Below are positions 1 to 9,549 of a stretch of DNA of 64,000 nt, one piece after another. This stretch comes from Oscillibacter sp. PC13 (lineage in GTDB: Bacteria; Bacillota; Clostridia; Oscillospirales; Oscillospiraceae), in contig NZ_FOXE01000004.1 in NCBI RefSeq assembly GCF_900115635.1, positions 103,112 through 167,111 on the forward strand, read 5' to 3'. The translations under genes were made by a program, and so were the position numbers. Below the pieces are notes generated by a model, which saw only the letters and a program-made list of their open reading frames with translations, was not told where the DNA came from and ran no database searches. Numbering within the stretch: position 1 is the first letter of the stretch; each line of letters begins with the position of its first letter.

Positions 1-123
1 GGCAGCGCCGCACTCCTCAGGAAAATCGCAGTGACGGATACCCGTACTTTGAGAATTCTATTATATACGATTCTTCTATAAAGTACAAGTCTAAAAAAGA
101 ATGCGCAGAGCGGCGGAATCCTA

Positions 124-152
124 TTGAAATGTGCAGAAGTTTGCCGTAAAAT
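124..152 (+). promoter_or_regulatory. Sigma-A promoter of the rsmD-coaD operon
   Basis: A -35 box TTGAAA at 124-129 and a -10 box TAAAAT at 147-152 are separated by exactly 17 bases, giving a start of transcription about 45 bases before rsmD. No gene is seen in the first 200 bases of the window. Confidence 0.6.
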
Positions 153-206
153 AAACCAAGTTATGAAACCGCCGCCGGCGGAAGTGCAAGAAAAGGAGAT
201 ACCGCC

Positions 207-776
207 ATGCGTGTGATCACAGGTTCCGCCCGGGGACGGCGATTGAAAGAACTGGAGGGGATGGAGACCCGCCCTACCACCGATCGGGTGAAGGAGGGGA
301 TGTTCAGCGCCCTGCAGTTTGACATCGAGGGACGGAAAGTGCTGGACTTGTTTGCGGGGACCGGCCAGTTGGGAATCGAGTGCCTCAGCCGGGGTGCGGC
401 CTCAGCCGTGTTTGTGGACCGCCGGGCTGATGCGGTGAGACTGATTCGTGAGAATTTGCAAGCAACCGGCCTCCAGGACCGGGCCCGGGTAGTGGCTGGA
501 GACTCTTTGGAGTTTTTAAAAACGCTCCGGGAACCGTTTGACCTCATTTTTCTGGATCCGCCTTATGAGGCAGGGCTGGTGGAACTCGCAATTGCCCATA
601 TCGCAGGATTTGACATTCTCAAACCGCATGGTATAATTGTGGCGGAACATCCCGCAGAGCGTCTGCTGCCGGTATTGGAGGCGCCTTACCGCATCCACCG
701 CACCTACCGCTATGGGAAGATCGGAGTGACGATCTATCACCGCACCGGAAATGAAGAAAAGGGAAAAGAGTCATGA
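207..776 (+). CDS. rsmD: 16S rRNA (guanine966-N2)-methyltransferase
   Basis: This 189-residue Rossmann-fold enzyme uses S-adenosylmethionine to methylate guanine 966 of 16S rRNA during assembly of the small ribosomal subunit. The SAM-binding motif DLFAGTG lies at residues 47-53 and the catalytic DPPY of N-methyltransferases at 117-120; the length is normal for RsmD. The ATG at 207 follows AAGGAG by 7 to 8 bases. The stop codon overlaps the coaD start as ATGA, so the two are translationally coupled, and the rsmD-coaD order is common in Firmicutes. Identification is firm. Confidence 0.96.
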   Translation: MRVITGSARGRRLKELEGMETRPTTDRVKEGMFSALQFDIEGRKVLDLFAGTGQLGIECLSRGAASAVFVDRRADAVRLIRENLQATGLQDRARVVAGDSLEFLKTLREPFDLIFLDPPYEAGLVELAIAHIAGFDILKPHGIIVAEHPAERLLPVLEAPYRIHRTYRYGKIGVTIYHRTGNEEKGKES

Positions 777-1264
777 GAACAGCCATTTGCTCGGGAAGTT
801 TTGATCCCATTACACTGGGACACATGGACTTGATTTGCCGTGCTGCTGCCTGCTTCGACCAGGTGTATGTCTGCGTCAGCCCCAACGCTGAAAAGAAAAA
901 TCAGATGTTTACGCCGGAACAGAAGCTGATGCTGGTGCAGATGGCAGTGGAAGAACTGCCGAATGTGGAGGCGGAGCTGTGGCCGGGCTTGCTGGCGGAT
1001 TTTGCCGTGAACCATCATGCAACCGCCATTGTCCGGGGTGTGCGCAACACGGCGGATTTTGACTTGGAATATCAGCTGGCCCTGATTAACAGGAATATTT
1101 ATGAGGGCCTGGAAACTCTGCTGCTGCCGGCCAGCCCGGCTTACCAGCATTTCAGCTCCTCAATGGCACGGGAGATGATTCGGTACCGTCAGCCGTTGGA
1201 GAAGTACCTGCCCGCAACCATTATTCCCTTGGTGCGGGATCTTACTGAGAAGAAGGAAGGATAA
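773..1264 (+). CDS. coaD: Pantetheine-phosphate adenylyltransferase
   Basis: CoaD transfers AMP from ATP to 4'-phosphopantetheine, the penultimate step of coenzyme A synthesis in the cytoplasm. The 163-residue protein begins with the nucleotidyltransferase motif GSFDPITLGH (residues 8-17, with the catalytic His17), and the SSS loop that binds the ATP phosphates is near residue 127. Length is typical. It starts inside the rsmD stop codon and is followed after three bases by a coiled-coil gene, so all three appear to share one transcript. Confidence 0.97.
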   Translation: MRTAICSGSFDPITLGHMDLICRAAACFDQVYVCVSPNAEKKNQMFTPEQKLMLVQMAVEELPNVEAELWPGLLADFAVNHHATAIVRGVRNTADFDLEYQLALINRNIYEGLETLLLPASPAYQHFSSSMAREMIRYRQPLEKYLPATIIPLVRDLTEKKEG

Positions 1265-1267
1265 CAT

Positions 1268-1783
1268 ATGGCAAACGATGTCAACCGTCTGATCGACATG
1301 CTGTATGAGCGGATCGAAGACGCGAAGGCCCCTGCGCTGAAGCCAAATATGAGTATGGTGGACCGGGATGAAATGCTGGATCTGCTGGATGAGTTGCGGG
1401 CGCAGCTTCCGGTGGAGATCAAGCGTGCACAGGAGTTGTTGGCTGCCCGGGAGAAGTTTGTGGATGACGCCAAACGGGATGTGGACCGTATGATGCGCCA
1501 GGCGGAACTGGATGCAAAGGCTAAGGTATCGGACAGTGAAATCCTGTATGCAGCAAAGGAGAAAGCCCGGCAGATTGTGTCCCGGGCGGAGGAGCGGTCC
1601 CGCCAGCTGTATCAGGTGGCCAACGAGTATGCTGAGGATGCTCTGGCCCGGACAGAAGAGGCTGTGCAGGCGGCGCTGGACGAGGTGAAGCAGTCACGTG
1701 TCAGCTTCCGCAGCGCTTCGGCGGCAAAAGCGCAGGAGCAGAGGGAAAAGCTGGAGGGAAGATCCTTGGAGGAACCGGAATAA
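1268..1783 (+). CDS. Coiled-coil protein of the coaD operon
   Basis: This 171-residue protein of unknown role is charged and helical through residues 30 to 150, rich in Glu, Arg, Ala and Lys with heptad-like spacing, and has no membrane segment or signal peptide. Such proteins beside coaD in Clostridia are often labelled ATPase or V-type ATPase subunit H-like because of weak coiled-coil similarity; nothing here shows ATP binding. The GGAAGG ribosome site lies 5 to 11 bases before the ATG, and an intrinsic terminator follows 11 bases after the stop. I infer a structural or scaffolding role at most. Confidence 0.75.
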   Translation: MANDVNRLIDMLYERIEDAKAPALKPNMSMVDRDEMLDLLDELRAQLPVEIKRAQELLAAREKFVDDAKRDVDRMMRQAELDAKAKVSDSEILYAAKEKARQIVSRAEERSRQLYQVANEYAEDALARTEEAVQAALDEVKQSRVSFRSASAAKAQEQREKLEGRSLEEPE

Positions 1784-1794
1784 GGTGGAAGATG

Positions 1795-1830
1795 AAAAGC
1801 GGTCTGGCAGCGTGCTGCCAGACCGCTTTT
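1795..1830 (+). terminator. Intrinsic terminator of the rsmD-coaD operon
   Basis: Perfect 17-base arms at 1795-1811 and 1814-1830 form a GC-rich hairpin whose 3' arm ends in TTTT. It separates this operon from the mraZ promoter. Confidence 0.85.
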
Positions 1831-1927
1831 GCCGGGTCGACCATAATCTAAAAAATTTTGTAAAAAACGACGAGAAAAACTGTGAAACTTTTTTGATATA
1901 TTCAATATTTTGAAAATGAATTTAAAA

Positions 1928-1969
1928 AAGGAGCCTATCAACACAAGATATTGTGTCGACAGGTTCCTT
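1928..1969. repeat. Imperfect inverted repeat upstream of mraZ
   Basis: Two 19-base arms (1928-1946 and 1951-1969) match at 16 of 19 positions around a GATA loop. It sits in the AT-rich 425-base gap between the coiled-coil gene and mraZ. The rest of 1831-2084 shows no gene. The repeat could be a second terminator, since TTCTGTTTT follows it, or a small mobile repeat. Confidence 0.5.
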
Positions 1970-2084
1970 CTGTTTTACGTAAACCGACGGCTCCTGTGTC
2001 GAACACCTGTTTGGAAAATGACTTTTTAGCCCCAAAATACATGATTTTAGCAGTTTTTGGGAGATTTCTATCAGAAAAAAATCC

Positions 2085-2113
2085 TTGCAATCCAAAAGAG
2101 TTTCGCTTATACT
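2085..2113 (+). promoter_or_regulatory. Sigma-A promoter of the division/cell-wall cluster
   Basis: TTGCAA at 2085-2090 and TATACT at 2108-2113 are 17 bases apart. The predicted start near 2120 places the MraZ-type repeats just downstream of it. Confidence 0.7.
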
Positions 2114-2124
2114 CAAAGCATGTG

Positions 2125-2652
<528 letters not shown>

Positions 2653-2658
2653 GCGCCT

Positions 2659-3606
2659 ATGGAATATATTCACAAGCCCGTTTTGCTGCGGGAGTGCATA
2701 GAGGCGCTGCAAATCCGTCCTGATGGAATTTATGTAGACGGTACACTGGGCCGCGCAGGGCACTCAATCGAGATTGCCCAGAGGCTTACAACCGGCCGGC
2801 TTGTGTGTATCGACCGTGACCAGGCAGCGATTGAGGCGGCAAAGATTCGCCTGGCGCCCTGGATGGATCATGTGACGCTGATTCACAGCAATTTTTCGGA
2901 ACTGGACACGGTCCTCCAAGAGGCCGGCACCGACGGCGCAGACGGGATGCTCTTTGATTTGGGTGTGTCCTCGCCCCAGTTGGACGATGCATCCAGAGGC
3001 TTTTCTTACATGCAGGATGCGCCCTTGGATATGCGGATGGATAAGGATGCGCCGCTGACGGCTTACGAGGTGGTGAATACCTGGAGCCAAGAGGAACTGC
3101 GCCGCATTCTGTATGAGTATGGCGAGGAGCGGTACGCTCCGGCTATCGCAAGGGCGATTCTCCGGGCGCGGGAAACCGCACCGGTTCAGACAACCTTGGA
3201 ACTGGTGGAAATCATCAAGAGTGCGATGCCGCCTGCGGCGCTGCGGGAGAAGCAGCATCCGGCAAAGCGCAGCTTTCAGGCAATTCGGATTGCTGTCAAT
3301 GGAGAGTTGGATGCCTTGCCGCCCATGCTGCATGCAGCGGTAAACGGCTTAAACCCGGGAGGACGGCTGGCAGTGATTACCTTCCACTCTCTGGAGGATC
3401 GGATTGTAAAGCGGGCACTGGCGGAGATGGCCAGAGGCTGCACTTGCCCACCGGAGTTTCCGGTGTGCGTATGCGGAAAGAAGCCGGCCATCAAACTGGT
3501 GACCCGAAAGCCTGTTGTTTCCGGTTCGGACGAGCTGAAAGAAAATCCGCGGGCCCGGAGTGCGAAGCTGCGGGTTGCGGAAAAGTGTAATTCATTTGAT
3601 CTGTAA
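2659..3606 (+). CDS. rsmH: 16S rRNA (cytosine1402-N4)-methyltransferase
   Basis: RsmH (MraW) methylates N4 of cytosine 1402 in 16S rRNA using SAM. The 315-residue protein has the SAM loop DGTLGRAGHS at residues 28-37, the family's FDLGVSSPQLD segment near residue 97, and the C-terminal Cys-rich stretch CTCPPEFPVCVCG. It lies six bases after mraZ, the order found in nearly all bacteria. The ribosome site is weak and sits inside the end of mraZ, suggesting translational coupling. A GC-rich inverted repeat without a T-run follows it near 3610-3645. Confidence 0.97.
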   Translation: MEYIHKPVLLRECIEALQIRPDGIYVDGTLGRAGHSIEIAQRLTTGRLVCIDRDQAAIEAAKIRLAPWMDHVTLIHSNFSELDTVLQEAGTDGADGMLFDLGVSSPQLDDASRGFSYMQDAPLDMRMDKDAPLTAYEVVNTWSQEELRRILYEYGEERYAPAIARAILRARETAPVQTTLELVEIIKSAMPPAALREKQHPAKRSFQAIRIAVNGELDALPPMLHAAVNGLNPGGRLAVITFHSLEDRIVKRALAEMARGCTCPPEFPVCVCGKKPAIKLVTRKPVVSGSDELKENPRARSAKLRVAEKCNSFDL

Positions 3607-3764
3607 CAGGCCAGCAGTCCCGCTATGTGTGACGGGCTGCTATAGATGCAGCAGATAAAGTTTTGAAACGGCCGGGCGAAGCCCGTCCGTTTGCACGAAA
3701 AAAGACTTACCTTGCGGAAGGAACGCTTTTGCAGGAGTGTGTGGACAAAAGAGGAGGAATGGGC

Positions 3765-4337
3765 GTGGCTTCGGCAGCACGGGAACTGCGGTACAGTGGG
3801 TATAGCAGCAGAAGCGCCGTATACGGTGATCTGGCATATGATCTGGACCGGGAAGTTCGGGAGCACACTCTGCGTCATGCCGGAGAGGCACGTCGCCAGC
3901 CGCGGGAGGAATCTATGGCGCGGCCACAGGTGCGCCGGGTTTCACAGGTACAGGTGCGGCAGAAACAGAAACTCTCTGTGTTTTCCCTGCTTGGATTTGG
4001 CGCAGTGGCAGCATTGGCGGTGCTGGTGCTGATGAGTTACATTCAGCTGACGGAACTATCCAGCCAGGTGGTGGAACTGAAAAGCCAGTTGTCCACCTTG
4101 CAGACGGAAAATGTGACACTGACTGCCCAGTACGAGCGGATGTATGATCTGGAAACTGTTAAGGCTGCGGCAGAGGCTGCCGGGATGGGAAAACCCAGCA
4201 ACAGCCAAATTTACTATATTGACCTGAGCGATGGTGACAACGCTGTGGTTTATCAGAAGGAGGAGCCGGACATCCTCAGCCGCCTGCTGACGTCCCTGAA
4301 CCACGGCATTTATACAGTGGTGGAATATTTTGATTGA
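3765..4337 (+). CDS. ftsL: FtsL-like septum formation protein
   Basis: A bitopic membrane protein in the ftsL position between rsmH and the division PBP. It has a basic cytoplasmic N-terminus, one membrane helix around residues 66-90 and a leucine-zipper-like coiled coil (LTELSSQVVELKSQL and onward). FtsL pairs with FtsB/DivIC and FtsQ/DivIB to activate septal synthesis. The GTG at 3765 has AGGAGG seven bases upstream; an in-frame ATG at 3759 abuts that site and is less likely. With 190 residues it is longer than B. subtilis FtsL because of a longer cytoplasmic region and C-terminal tail. Assigned by position and topology, since the family is poorly conserved. Confidence 0.82.
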   Translation: MASAARELRYSGYSSRSAVYGDLAYDLDREVREHTLRHAGEARRQPREESMARPQVRRVSQVQVRQKQKLSVFSLLGFGAVAALAVLVLMSYIQLTELSSQVVELKSQLSTLQTENVTLTAQYERMYDLETVKAAAEAAGMGKPSNSQIYYIDLSDGDNAVVYQKEEPDILSRLLTSLNHGIYTVVEYFD

Positions 4338-4364
4338 ACACTGCACTATAATGAATGGACAGTG

Positions 4365-4393
4365 AGGAGTAAGAAGGGGGACTTCTTACTCCT
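4365..4393 (+). terminator. Hairpin between ftsL and the PBP gene
   Basis: Perfect 12-base arms at 4365-4376 and 4382-4393 around GGGGG. The tail is TGCTTTGG rather than a T-run, so it is more likely an attenuator or RNA-processing site than a full terminator. A TATAAT at 4347-4352 without a matching -35 precedes it. Confidence 0.45.
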
Positions 4394-4452
4394 TGCTTTG
4401 GTATTCAAGCGCTGGCGGGATTGGGTGCCCGGCGGTTAGGAGGCAATTGATC

Positions 4453-6804
4453 ATGGCAAAAACACCTGGAAGAAAGAGCGATGCCGCACGGCGGGCCAAT
4501 CAGGTTATTCGCGGGCGGACAGTTTTGATGATGGTGCTGCTGGGCGTCGTTACTTTTCTGCTTCTGTTCTGGAAGCTATACGATCTGCAGATCAACCAAC
4601 ACGAGGAACTGCAGGAAAAAGCGGTAAAACAGCAGACCCGCAGTACGGTGGTAACGGCCTCGCGGGGAACCATTTATGACCGGAACGGCAACACACTGGC
4701 CATTTCGGCCACAGCGGAGACAGTATTCGTCTCCCCGAAGGAAATCAGTGATCACGCAAAGGAGCAGGACAGCAATTACATCGCCCGGGGCCTCAGCCGG
4801 ATTCTGGAGGTAGACCAGGACAGCATCCTGAAAAAAATGGAGAAGACACAGTCCCAATATGAGATTGTCAAGCTCCGCACAGATCAGGAGGTGGCAGACG
4901 AGGTCCGCCGGTTTATCAATGGGGAAATTGACGACGCGGGCAATGCCCTGACCACAGTCAATGAAGAGGGGGATACGGTTCTAATCGCCGATCCAACGAA
5001 AGGCCCCACCAAGCTTCGCGGGATTTATATGGAGCCGGATTCCAAGCGGTACTATCCATACGGCACACTGGCCTCCAATGTCATTGGCTTTGTTGGGACG
5101 GAAAACTCCGGGCTCATGGGGCTGGAGGCCAAGTATGACGATGTGCTCCAGGGGACGGCGGGGCTGACGGTCACCGCCAAAAACGCCGCGGGTAGCGACC
5201 TCTTGTATCAATATGAGCAATACTATGATGCAGAAAACGGACACAACCTGGTGCTTACGCTGGATACCAATGTCCAGTATTATCTGGAAAAGGGCTTGAA
5301 GAGCATGCTGGACAAATTCGGCGCTGCCAACGGCGGCACCGGCATTGTCATGAATCCAAAGAACGGTGCGATTCTGGCAATGGCTACTTACCCCAACTAT
5401 GATCTGCAGAATCCCAGTGAGATTTACGATACGGATCTCCAGGCTGCGCTTCAGGGGCTGGAGGAGGGAAGCGACGCCTATAAGAGTGCGCTGGGAACTG
5501 CCCAGCAGACGCAATGGCGCAATAAGTGCATCGACTCCACCTATGAGCCCGGCTCCACCTTCAAACCCATCACGCTGGCAACGGCGTTAGAGGAAGGTGT
5601 GGTCAATATGAACACCACCTTTACCTGTACCGGCTCTATCCGGGTGCCAGGCTGGTATAAGGCCATCGGATGCGCCAAAAAAGCCGGGCACGGCACCCAG
5701 ACGCTGAAGGTGGCCACCGGGAACTCCTGCAACCCGGCCTTTATCACCATGGGCCTGAAAATTGGCACCCAGACCTATTACAAATACCTTAAATCCTTCG
5801 GGTTGATGGAAAAGACCGGCGTGGACATGATCGGTGAGACCAGCGGTATCTTTGCCGACGAGAAGAGCTTTAACTCCAACGTGGTGTCTCTGGCATCCTA
5901 TGCATTCGGTCAGACGTTTAACGTCACGCCGCTGGCGCTGATCCGCGCCCAGGCCGCTACCATCAACGGCGGGTACCTGTATACGCCCTATATTGTGGAC
6001 CAGGTGCTGGATGACAACGGAAACATTCTGGAACAGCACGACGCCACACCCGTGCGTCAGGTAGTCAGCGAGGAAACCTCCGCCCTGGTGCGGGAATGCC
6101 TGGAGTGGGTGGTGTCCGACGGCGGTGGCAAAAACGGCCAGGTTACCGGGTACCGCGTCGGTGGCAAGACTGGTACCGCCGACAAAACCGGCACCAGGGA
6201 CGTAGTGGTGTCCTTTATGTGTTTTGCCCCGGCGGATGATCCCCAGGTGATCATGCTGCTGACTATGGATACACCCAGCCGGAACACCGGCACGCCGGTG
6301 TTTGGCGGTACCATGGTGGCCCCTGTGGCCAGCCGGATTATGAGCGAGGTTCTGCCTTGGCTTGGAATCGATCCGGACTATACGGCAGAGGAACTGGTGG
6401 GCGCGGATACGACGGTACCCAATGTGGTGGGGAAATCTCTGGAGGATGCGAAAACACGACTGACCAGTGCGGGATTTGCTTATAAGACCGTGGGAGAAGG
6501 TTCCACTGTTACGGATCAGACGCCTGTGGGCGGTGCCATCGTCCCCAATAATGCGTCCATTATCCTATATCTGGGGGCGGAAAAGTCCGATGCTTTGTGC
6601 ACGGTGCCCAATGTGGTGGGATTGAGTGCGGCTCAGGCCAATACGGCCATGACGAATGCAGGATTGATTATGAAAGTGGCTGGAGCGACCACCTCCAGCT
6701 CTGGAAATGTCCACGCCATTTCCCAAGTCACAGCGGCGGGGACAGAGGTGGAGGCCGGCACGGTGGTTACGGTCCAATTCGGTGATAACTCCGTTTTGGA
6801 CTGA
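4453..6804 (+). CDS. Class B penicillin-binding protein with two PASTA domains (FtsI/SpoVD type)
   Basis: A 783-residue transpeptidase that cross-links septal or spore-cortex peptidoglycan. It has one N-terminal membrane helix (about residues 20-42), a PBP dimer domain, and a transpeptidase domain with STFK at 368-371, SCN at 425-427 and KTG at 572-574. Two C-terminal PASTA domains start with VPNVVG near residues 655 and 718. Start: the ATG at 4453 has AGGAGG nine bases upstream; the longer frame from 4393 lacks a ribosome site. It is the only PBP in the cluster, so whether it serves division (FtsI/PBP2B), sporulation (SpoVD) or both cannot be told here. Confidence 0.93.
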   Translation: MAKTPGRKSDAARRANQVIRGRTVLMMVLLGVVTFLLLFWKLYDLQINQHEELQEKAVKQQTRSTVVTASRGTIYDRNGNTLAISATAETVFVSPKEISDHAKEQDSNYIARGLSRILEVDQDSILKKMEKTQSQYEIVKLRTDQEVADEVRRFINGEIDDAGNALTTVNEEGDTVLIADPTKGPTKLRGIYMEPDSKRYYPYGTLASNVIGFVGTENSGLMGLEAKYDDVLQGTAGLTVTAKNAAGSDLLYQYEQYYDAENGHNLVLTLDTNVQYYLEKGLKSMLDKFGAANGGTGIVMNPKNGAILAMATYPNYDLQNPSEIYDTDLQAALQGLEEGSDAYKSALGTAQQTQWRNKCIDSTYEPGSTFKPITLATALEEGVVNMNTTFTCTGSIRVPGWYKAIGCAKKAGHGTQTLKVATGNSCNPAFITMGLKIGTQTYYKYLKSFGLMEKTGVDMIGETSGIFADEKSFNSNVVSLASYAFGQTFNVTPLALIRAQAATINGGYLYTPYIVDQVLDDNGNILEQHDATPVRQVVSEETSALVRECLEWVVSDGGGKNGQVTGYRVGGKTGTADKTGTRDVVVSFMCFAPADDPQVIMLLTMDTPSRNTGTPVFGGTMVAPVASRIMSEVLPWLGIDPDYTAEELVGADTTVPNVVGKSLEDAKTRLTSAGFAYKTVGEGSTVTDQTPVGGAIVPNNASIILYLGAEKSDALCTVPNVVGLSAAQANTAMTNAGLIMKVAGATTSSSGNVHAISQVTAAGTEVEAGTVVTVQFGDNSVLD

Positions 6805-6918
6805 CCACAGGATTTGCATGATTTTCGGCACATTCTCCCGTATACTTCTCATTTCTGCCTGTTTATAATACAATAGGCATTTTAAAGAAGCAAAAAGGGA
6901 AGAAACGAGGCGCATATC

Positions 6919-8367
6919 ATGAAATTAAAGGAACTTTTACAGGGGATTTCTGTGCTGTCTGCCACTGCGGACATGGAGATGGAGATTTCCAATGTGAGCT
7001 ACGATTCCCGGAGCACCAAGCCGGGCGAACTGTTTGTGGCGATGCGCGGCTTTGAAACGGACGGTCACGCCTATATTGACAAGGCTGTGACCGCCGGTGC
7101 GGCTGCAGTGCTTTGTGAGCGGCTGCCAGAGGTACCTGCTCCCTATGTACAAGTGGAAAACTCCCGCCGTGCGCTGGCTGTACTGGGGGCGAACTTCTTC
7201 GGGCATCCGGCCGATACCATGACGATGGCGGCAGTGACCGGCACCAACGGTAAAACCACCACCACCTATCTGCTCAAGGCAATTCTGGAGCAGGCGGCGG
7301 GGGCCAAGGTGGGGCTTATCGGCACCAATCAGAATATGATTGGCAACGAGATTCTGCCTACCGATCGAACCACGCCGGAGTCCTTTGAACTGCAGCGCCT
7401 GGTTGCTGGGATGCGGGACGCCGGATGTACCCATGTAGTGATGGAGGTTTCCTCCCATGCTTTGGCACTGGACCGGGTATACGGCGTGCATTACGCCGTG
7501 GGAATTTTCACGAATTTGACTCAGGATCATCTGGATTTTCACAAAACGATGGAGGCTTACTGCGACGCAAAAGGCATCCTGTTCCAAAATTGTGATGTGG
7601 GCGTATACAATGCCGATGACCCCTGGTCAGAGCGGCTGATGGAGGGAGCGGCCTGCCGGAAATATTCCTATGGAGAGCGTGAGGGGGCGGACCTGCGTGC
7701 GGAAAACATTTCCCTCAGCGCCAGCGGTGTCATGTTTGACGCCGTCGTAAACTCACGGCGCGTCCCAATAAAGGTTGGCATTCCCGGCGGATTTATGGTA
7801 TATAATACGCTGGATGTGTTGGGTGCCGCGCTGGCGTTGGGAATTTCGGTGGAAAACAGTGCCCGCGTGCTGGCCGGCGTTCCCCACGTGAAAGGACGGG
7901 TAGAGGTGGTTCCAACGCCCGGAAAAGCATATACTGTGCTGATTGACTATGCACACAGCCCTGACGGTCTGCGGAATGTGCTGTCTACAGTGAAAGGGTT
8001 TGCCAAGGGGCGGACTGTGGCGCTGTTTGGCTGCGGTGGGGACCGGGATCGGACCAAGCGGCCCAAGATGGGAAAAATCGCGGCAGAGTTGGCTGATTTT
8101 GTAGTGGTGACCTCTGACAATCCACGCACAGAGGAGCCTGCTGCCATCATCGCCGACATCCTGCCCGGCCTGGAGGGCACCGCAGTGCCGTATGTCGTTG
8201 TGGAAAACCGGGTGGAGGCGATTCACTACTGCCTGGACCATGCACAGCCGGGAGACGTCATTGCCCTCTGCGGCAAGGGACATGAGACCTACCAGGAGAT
8301 CAACCATGTGAAGCATCATATGGATGAACGCGAGATTGTGGCGGCATATTTGAAAAAACAGGGATAA
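6919..8367 (+). CDS. murE: UDP-MurNAc-L-Ala-D-Glu:meso-2,6-diaminopimelate ligase
   Basis: MurE adds the third stem-peptide residue to UDP-MurNAc-dipeptide in the cytoplasm at the cost of ATP. The 482-residue protein shows the P-loop GTNGKTTT at residues 108-115 and DNPR at 400-403, the motif that selects meso-diaminopimelate over lysine. This predicts a DAP-type wall and links the gene to the dap genes at 39-44 kb. A TATAAT at 6864-6869 with a poor -35 (TATACT, 17 bases upstream) may give extra transcription. In this genome it is followed directly by mraY; murF, usually next, is absent. Confidence 0.97.
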   Translation: MKLKELLQGISVLSATADMEMEISNVSYDSRSTKPGELFVAMRGFETDGHAYIDKAVTAGAAAVLCERLPEVPAPYVQVENSRRALAVLGANFFGHPADTMTMAAVTGTNGKTTTTYLLKAILEQAAGAKVGLIGTNQNMIGNEILPTDRTTPESFELQRLVAGMRDAGCTHVVMEVSSHALALDRVYGVHYAVGIFTNLTQDHLDFHKTMEAYCDAKGILFQNCDVGVYNADDPWSERLMEGAACRKYSYGEREGADLRAENISLSASGVMFDAVVNSRRVPIKVGIPGGFMVYNTLDVLGAALALGISVENSARVLAGVPHVKGRVEVVPTPGKAYTVLIDYAHSPDGLRNVLSTVKGFAKGRTVALFGCGGDRDRTKRPKMGKIAAELADFVVVTSDNPRTEEPAAIIADILPGLEGTAVPYVVVENRVEAIHYCLDHAQPGDVIALCGKGHETYQEINHVKHHMDEREIVAAYLKKQG

Positions 8368-8503
8368 CCGGGCGGCGCTTTCGGGGCAAGTCCGAGGCCC
8401 TGCGCCGCCCCTCCGGATAAACCACAAACTTCCCACACAGTGGGAATGCTGCCAAAGCGCCGGAACTGTGCCCGGAAAAAGAAGAAGAGGGAGAAAAAAC
8501 AGC

Positions 8504-9490
8504 ATGAAAGAAGCACTTTACGCGGCGGCGGGGGCATTCGTCCTGACGCTGCTTATCGGCCGGTTTCTGATTCCGGAGCTGCGAAAGCTGAAGGCTGGCC
8601 AAGAAATTCGGGAAGACGGTCCCACTTGGCATCAGTCCAAGGCCGGGACTCCCACAATGGGCGGCGTCATGTTTATCATCGGCGCGGGTGTGACGGTATT
8701 TGTGCTGGGATGGCCGCGGATGCTGAGCGGGGATTTCTTCCATCTGTATCTGTATCTGTTTGCGCTGGTATTCGGGCTGATCGGCTTTGTGGATGACTAT
8801 CGTAAAGTGCGCCAGCACCAGAATGAGGGCCTGACCGCCAAGCAGAAGTTTATTCTGCAGCTGGCGGCGGCCGTAGGCTTTTTGTGCCTGATGCGATATG
8901 AAGGCCTTTTGACCAACGACCTGTGGGTTCCGTTTTTGAACGTTACATGGACGGTCAACTGGATTGTGTATTTGATCTTTGCGGCTTTTGTCATTGTGGG
9001 CTGCGTGAACGCCGTGAATCTGACAGACGGAATTGACGGTCTGGCGGGCAGCGTGACGCTGGTGGTAATGGCCTTTTTCTCCGTAGTGGGGCTCCTCTGG
9101 GGCACATGGGGAAGCCAGGCTTTGTTCCCGGCGGCGCTGGCGGGGGGACTGGCAGCCTTTTTGGTGTATAACCACCACCCCGCCAAGGTGTTCATGGGCG
9201 ATACGGGCAGTCTGTTTCTGGGCGGTGCCGTGGCGGCCCTGGGGTTTGCATTTGACATGCCGCTGATTCTGATTCCGGTTGGCATCATCTATATTGCGGA
9301 GACGATGTCCGACATTATTCAGGTGGCCTATTTCAAGGCTACTCACGGCAAACGGTTCTTCAAAATGGCGCCGCTGCATCATCATCTGGAGCTCTCCGGG
9401 TGGAGCGAGGCAAAGCTGGTGACTGTATTCTCTGCCATCACGCTGGTGTGCTGCGCACTTGCGTATATTGGAATTCAAGGGCGCTACTGA
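8504..9490 (+). CDS. mraY: Phospho-N-acetylmuramoyl-pentapeptide transferase
   Basis: MraY moves phospho-MurNAc-pentapeptide from UDP onto undecaprenyl phosphate, making lipid I at the inner face of the membrane. The 328-residue sequence is a polytopic membrane protein of about ten helices. It carries the family motifs GFVDDYRK (Mg2+ binding), NAVNLTDGIDGLA and the MAPLHHHLE loop near residue 300. The ATG at 8504 starts at the normal N-terminus. The 136-base gap after murE holds a GC-rich hairpin (about 8371-8410) but no T-run. Confidence 0.97.
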   Translation: MKEALYAAAGAFVLTLLIGRFLIPELRKLKAGQEIREDGPTWHQSKAGTPTMGGVMFIIGAGVTVFVLGWPRMLSGDFFHLYLYLFALVFGLIGFVDDYRKVRQHQNEGLTAKQKFILQLAAAVGFLCLMRYEGLLTNDLWVPFLNVTWTVNWIVYLIFAAFVIVGCVNAVNLTDGIDGLAGSVTLVVMAFFSVVGLLWGTWGSQALFPAALAGGLAAFLVYNHHPAKVFMGDTGSLFLGGAVAALGFAFDMPLILIPVGIIYIAETMSDIIQVAYFKATHGKRFFKMAPLHHHLELSGWSEAKLVTVFSAITLVCCALAYIGIQGRY

Positions 9491-9549
9491 GTCCAGCGAC
9501 TGAAGGAACGGAGAAGGACACCTGGAATATATTTGCAAGGAGGGAGCAT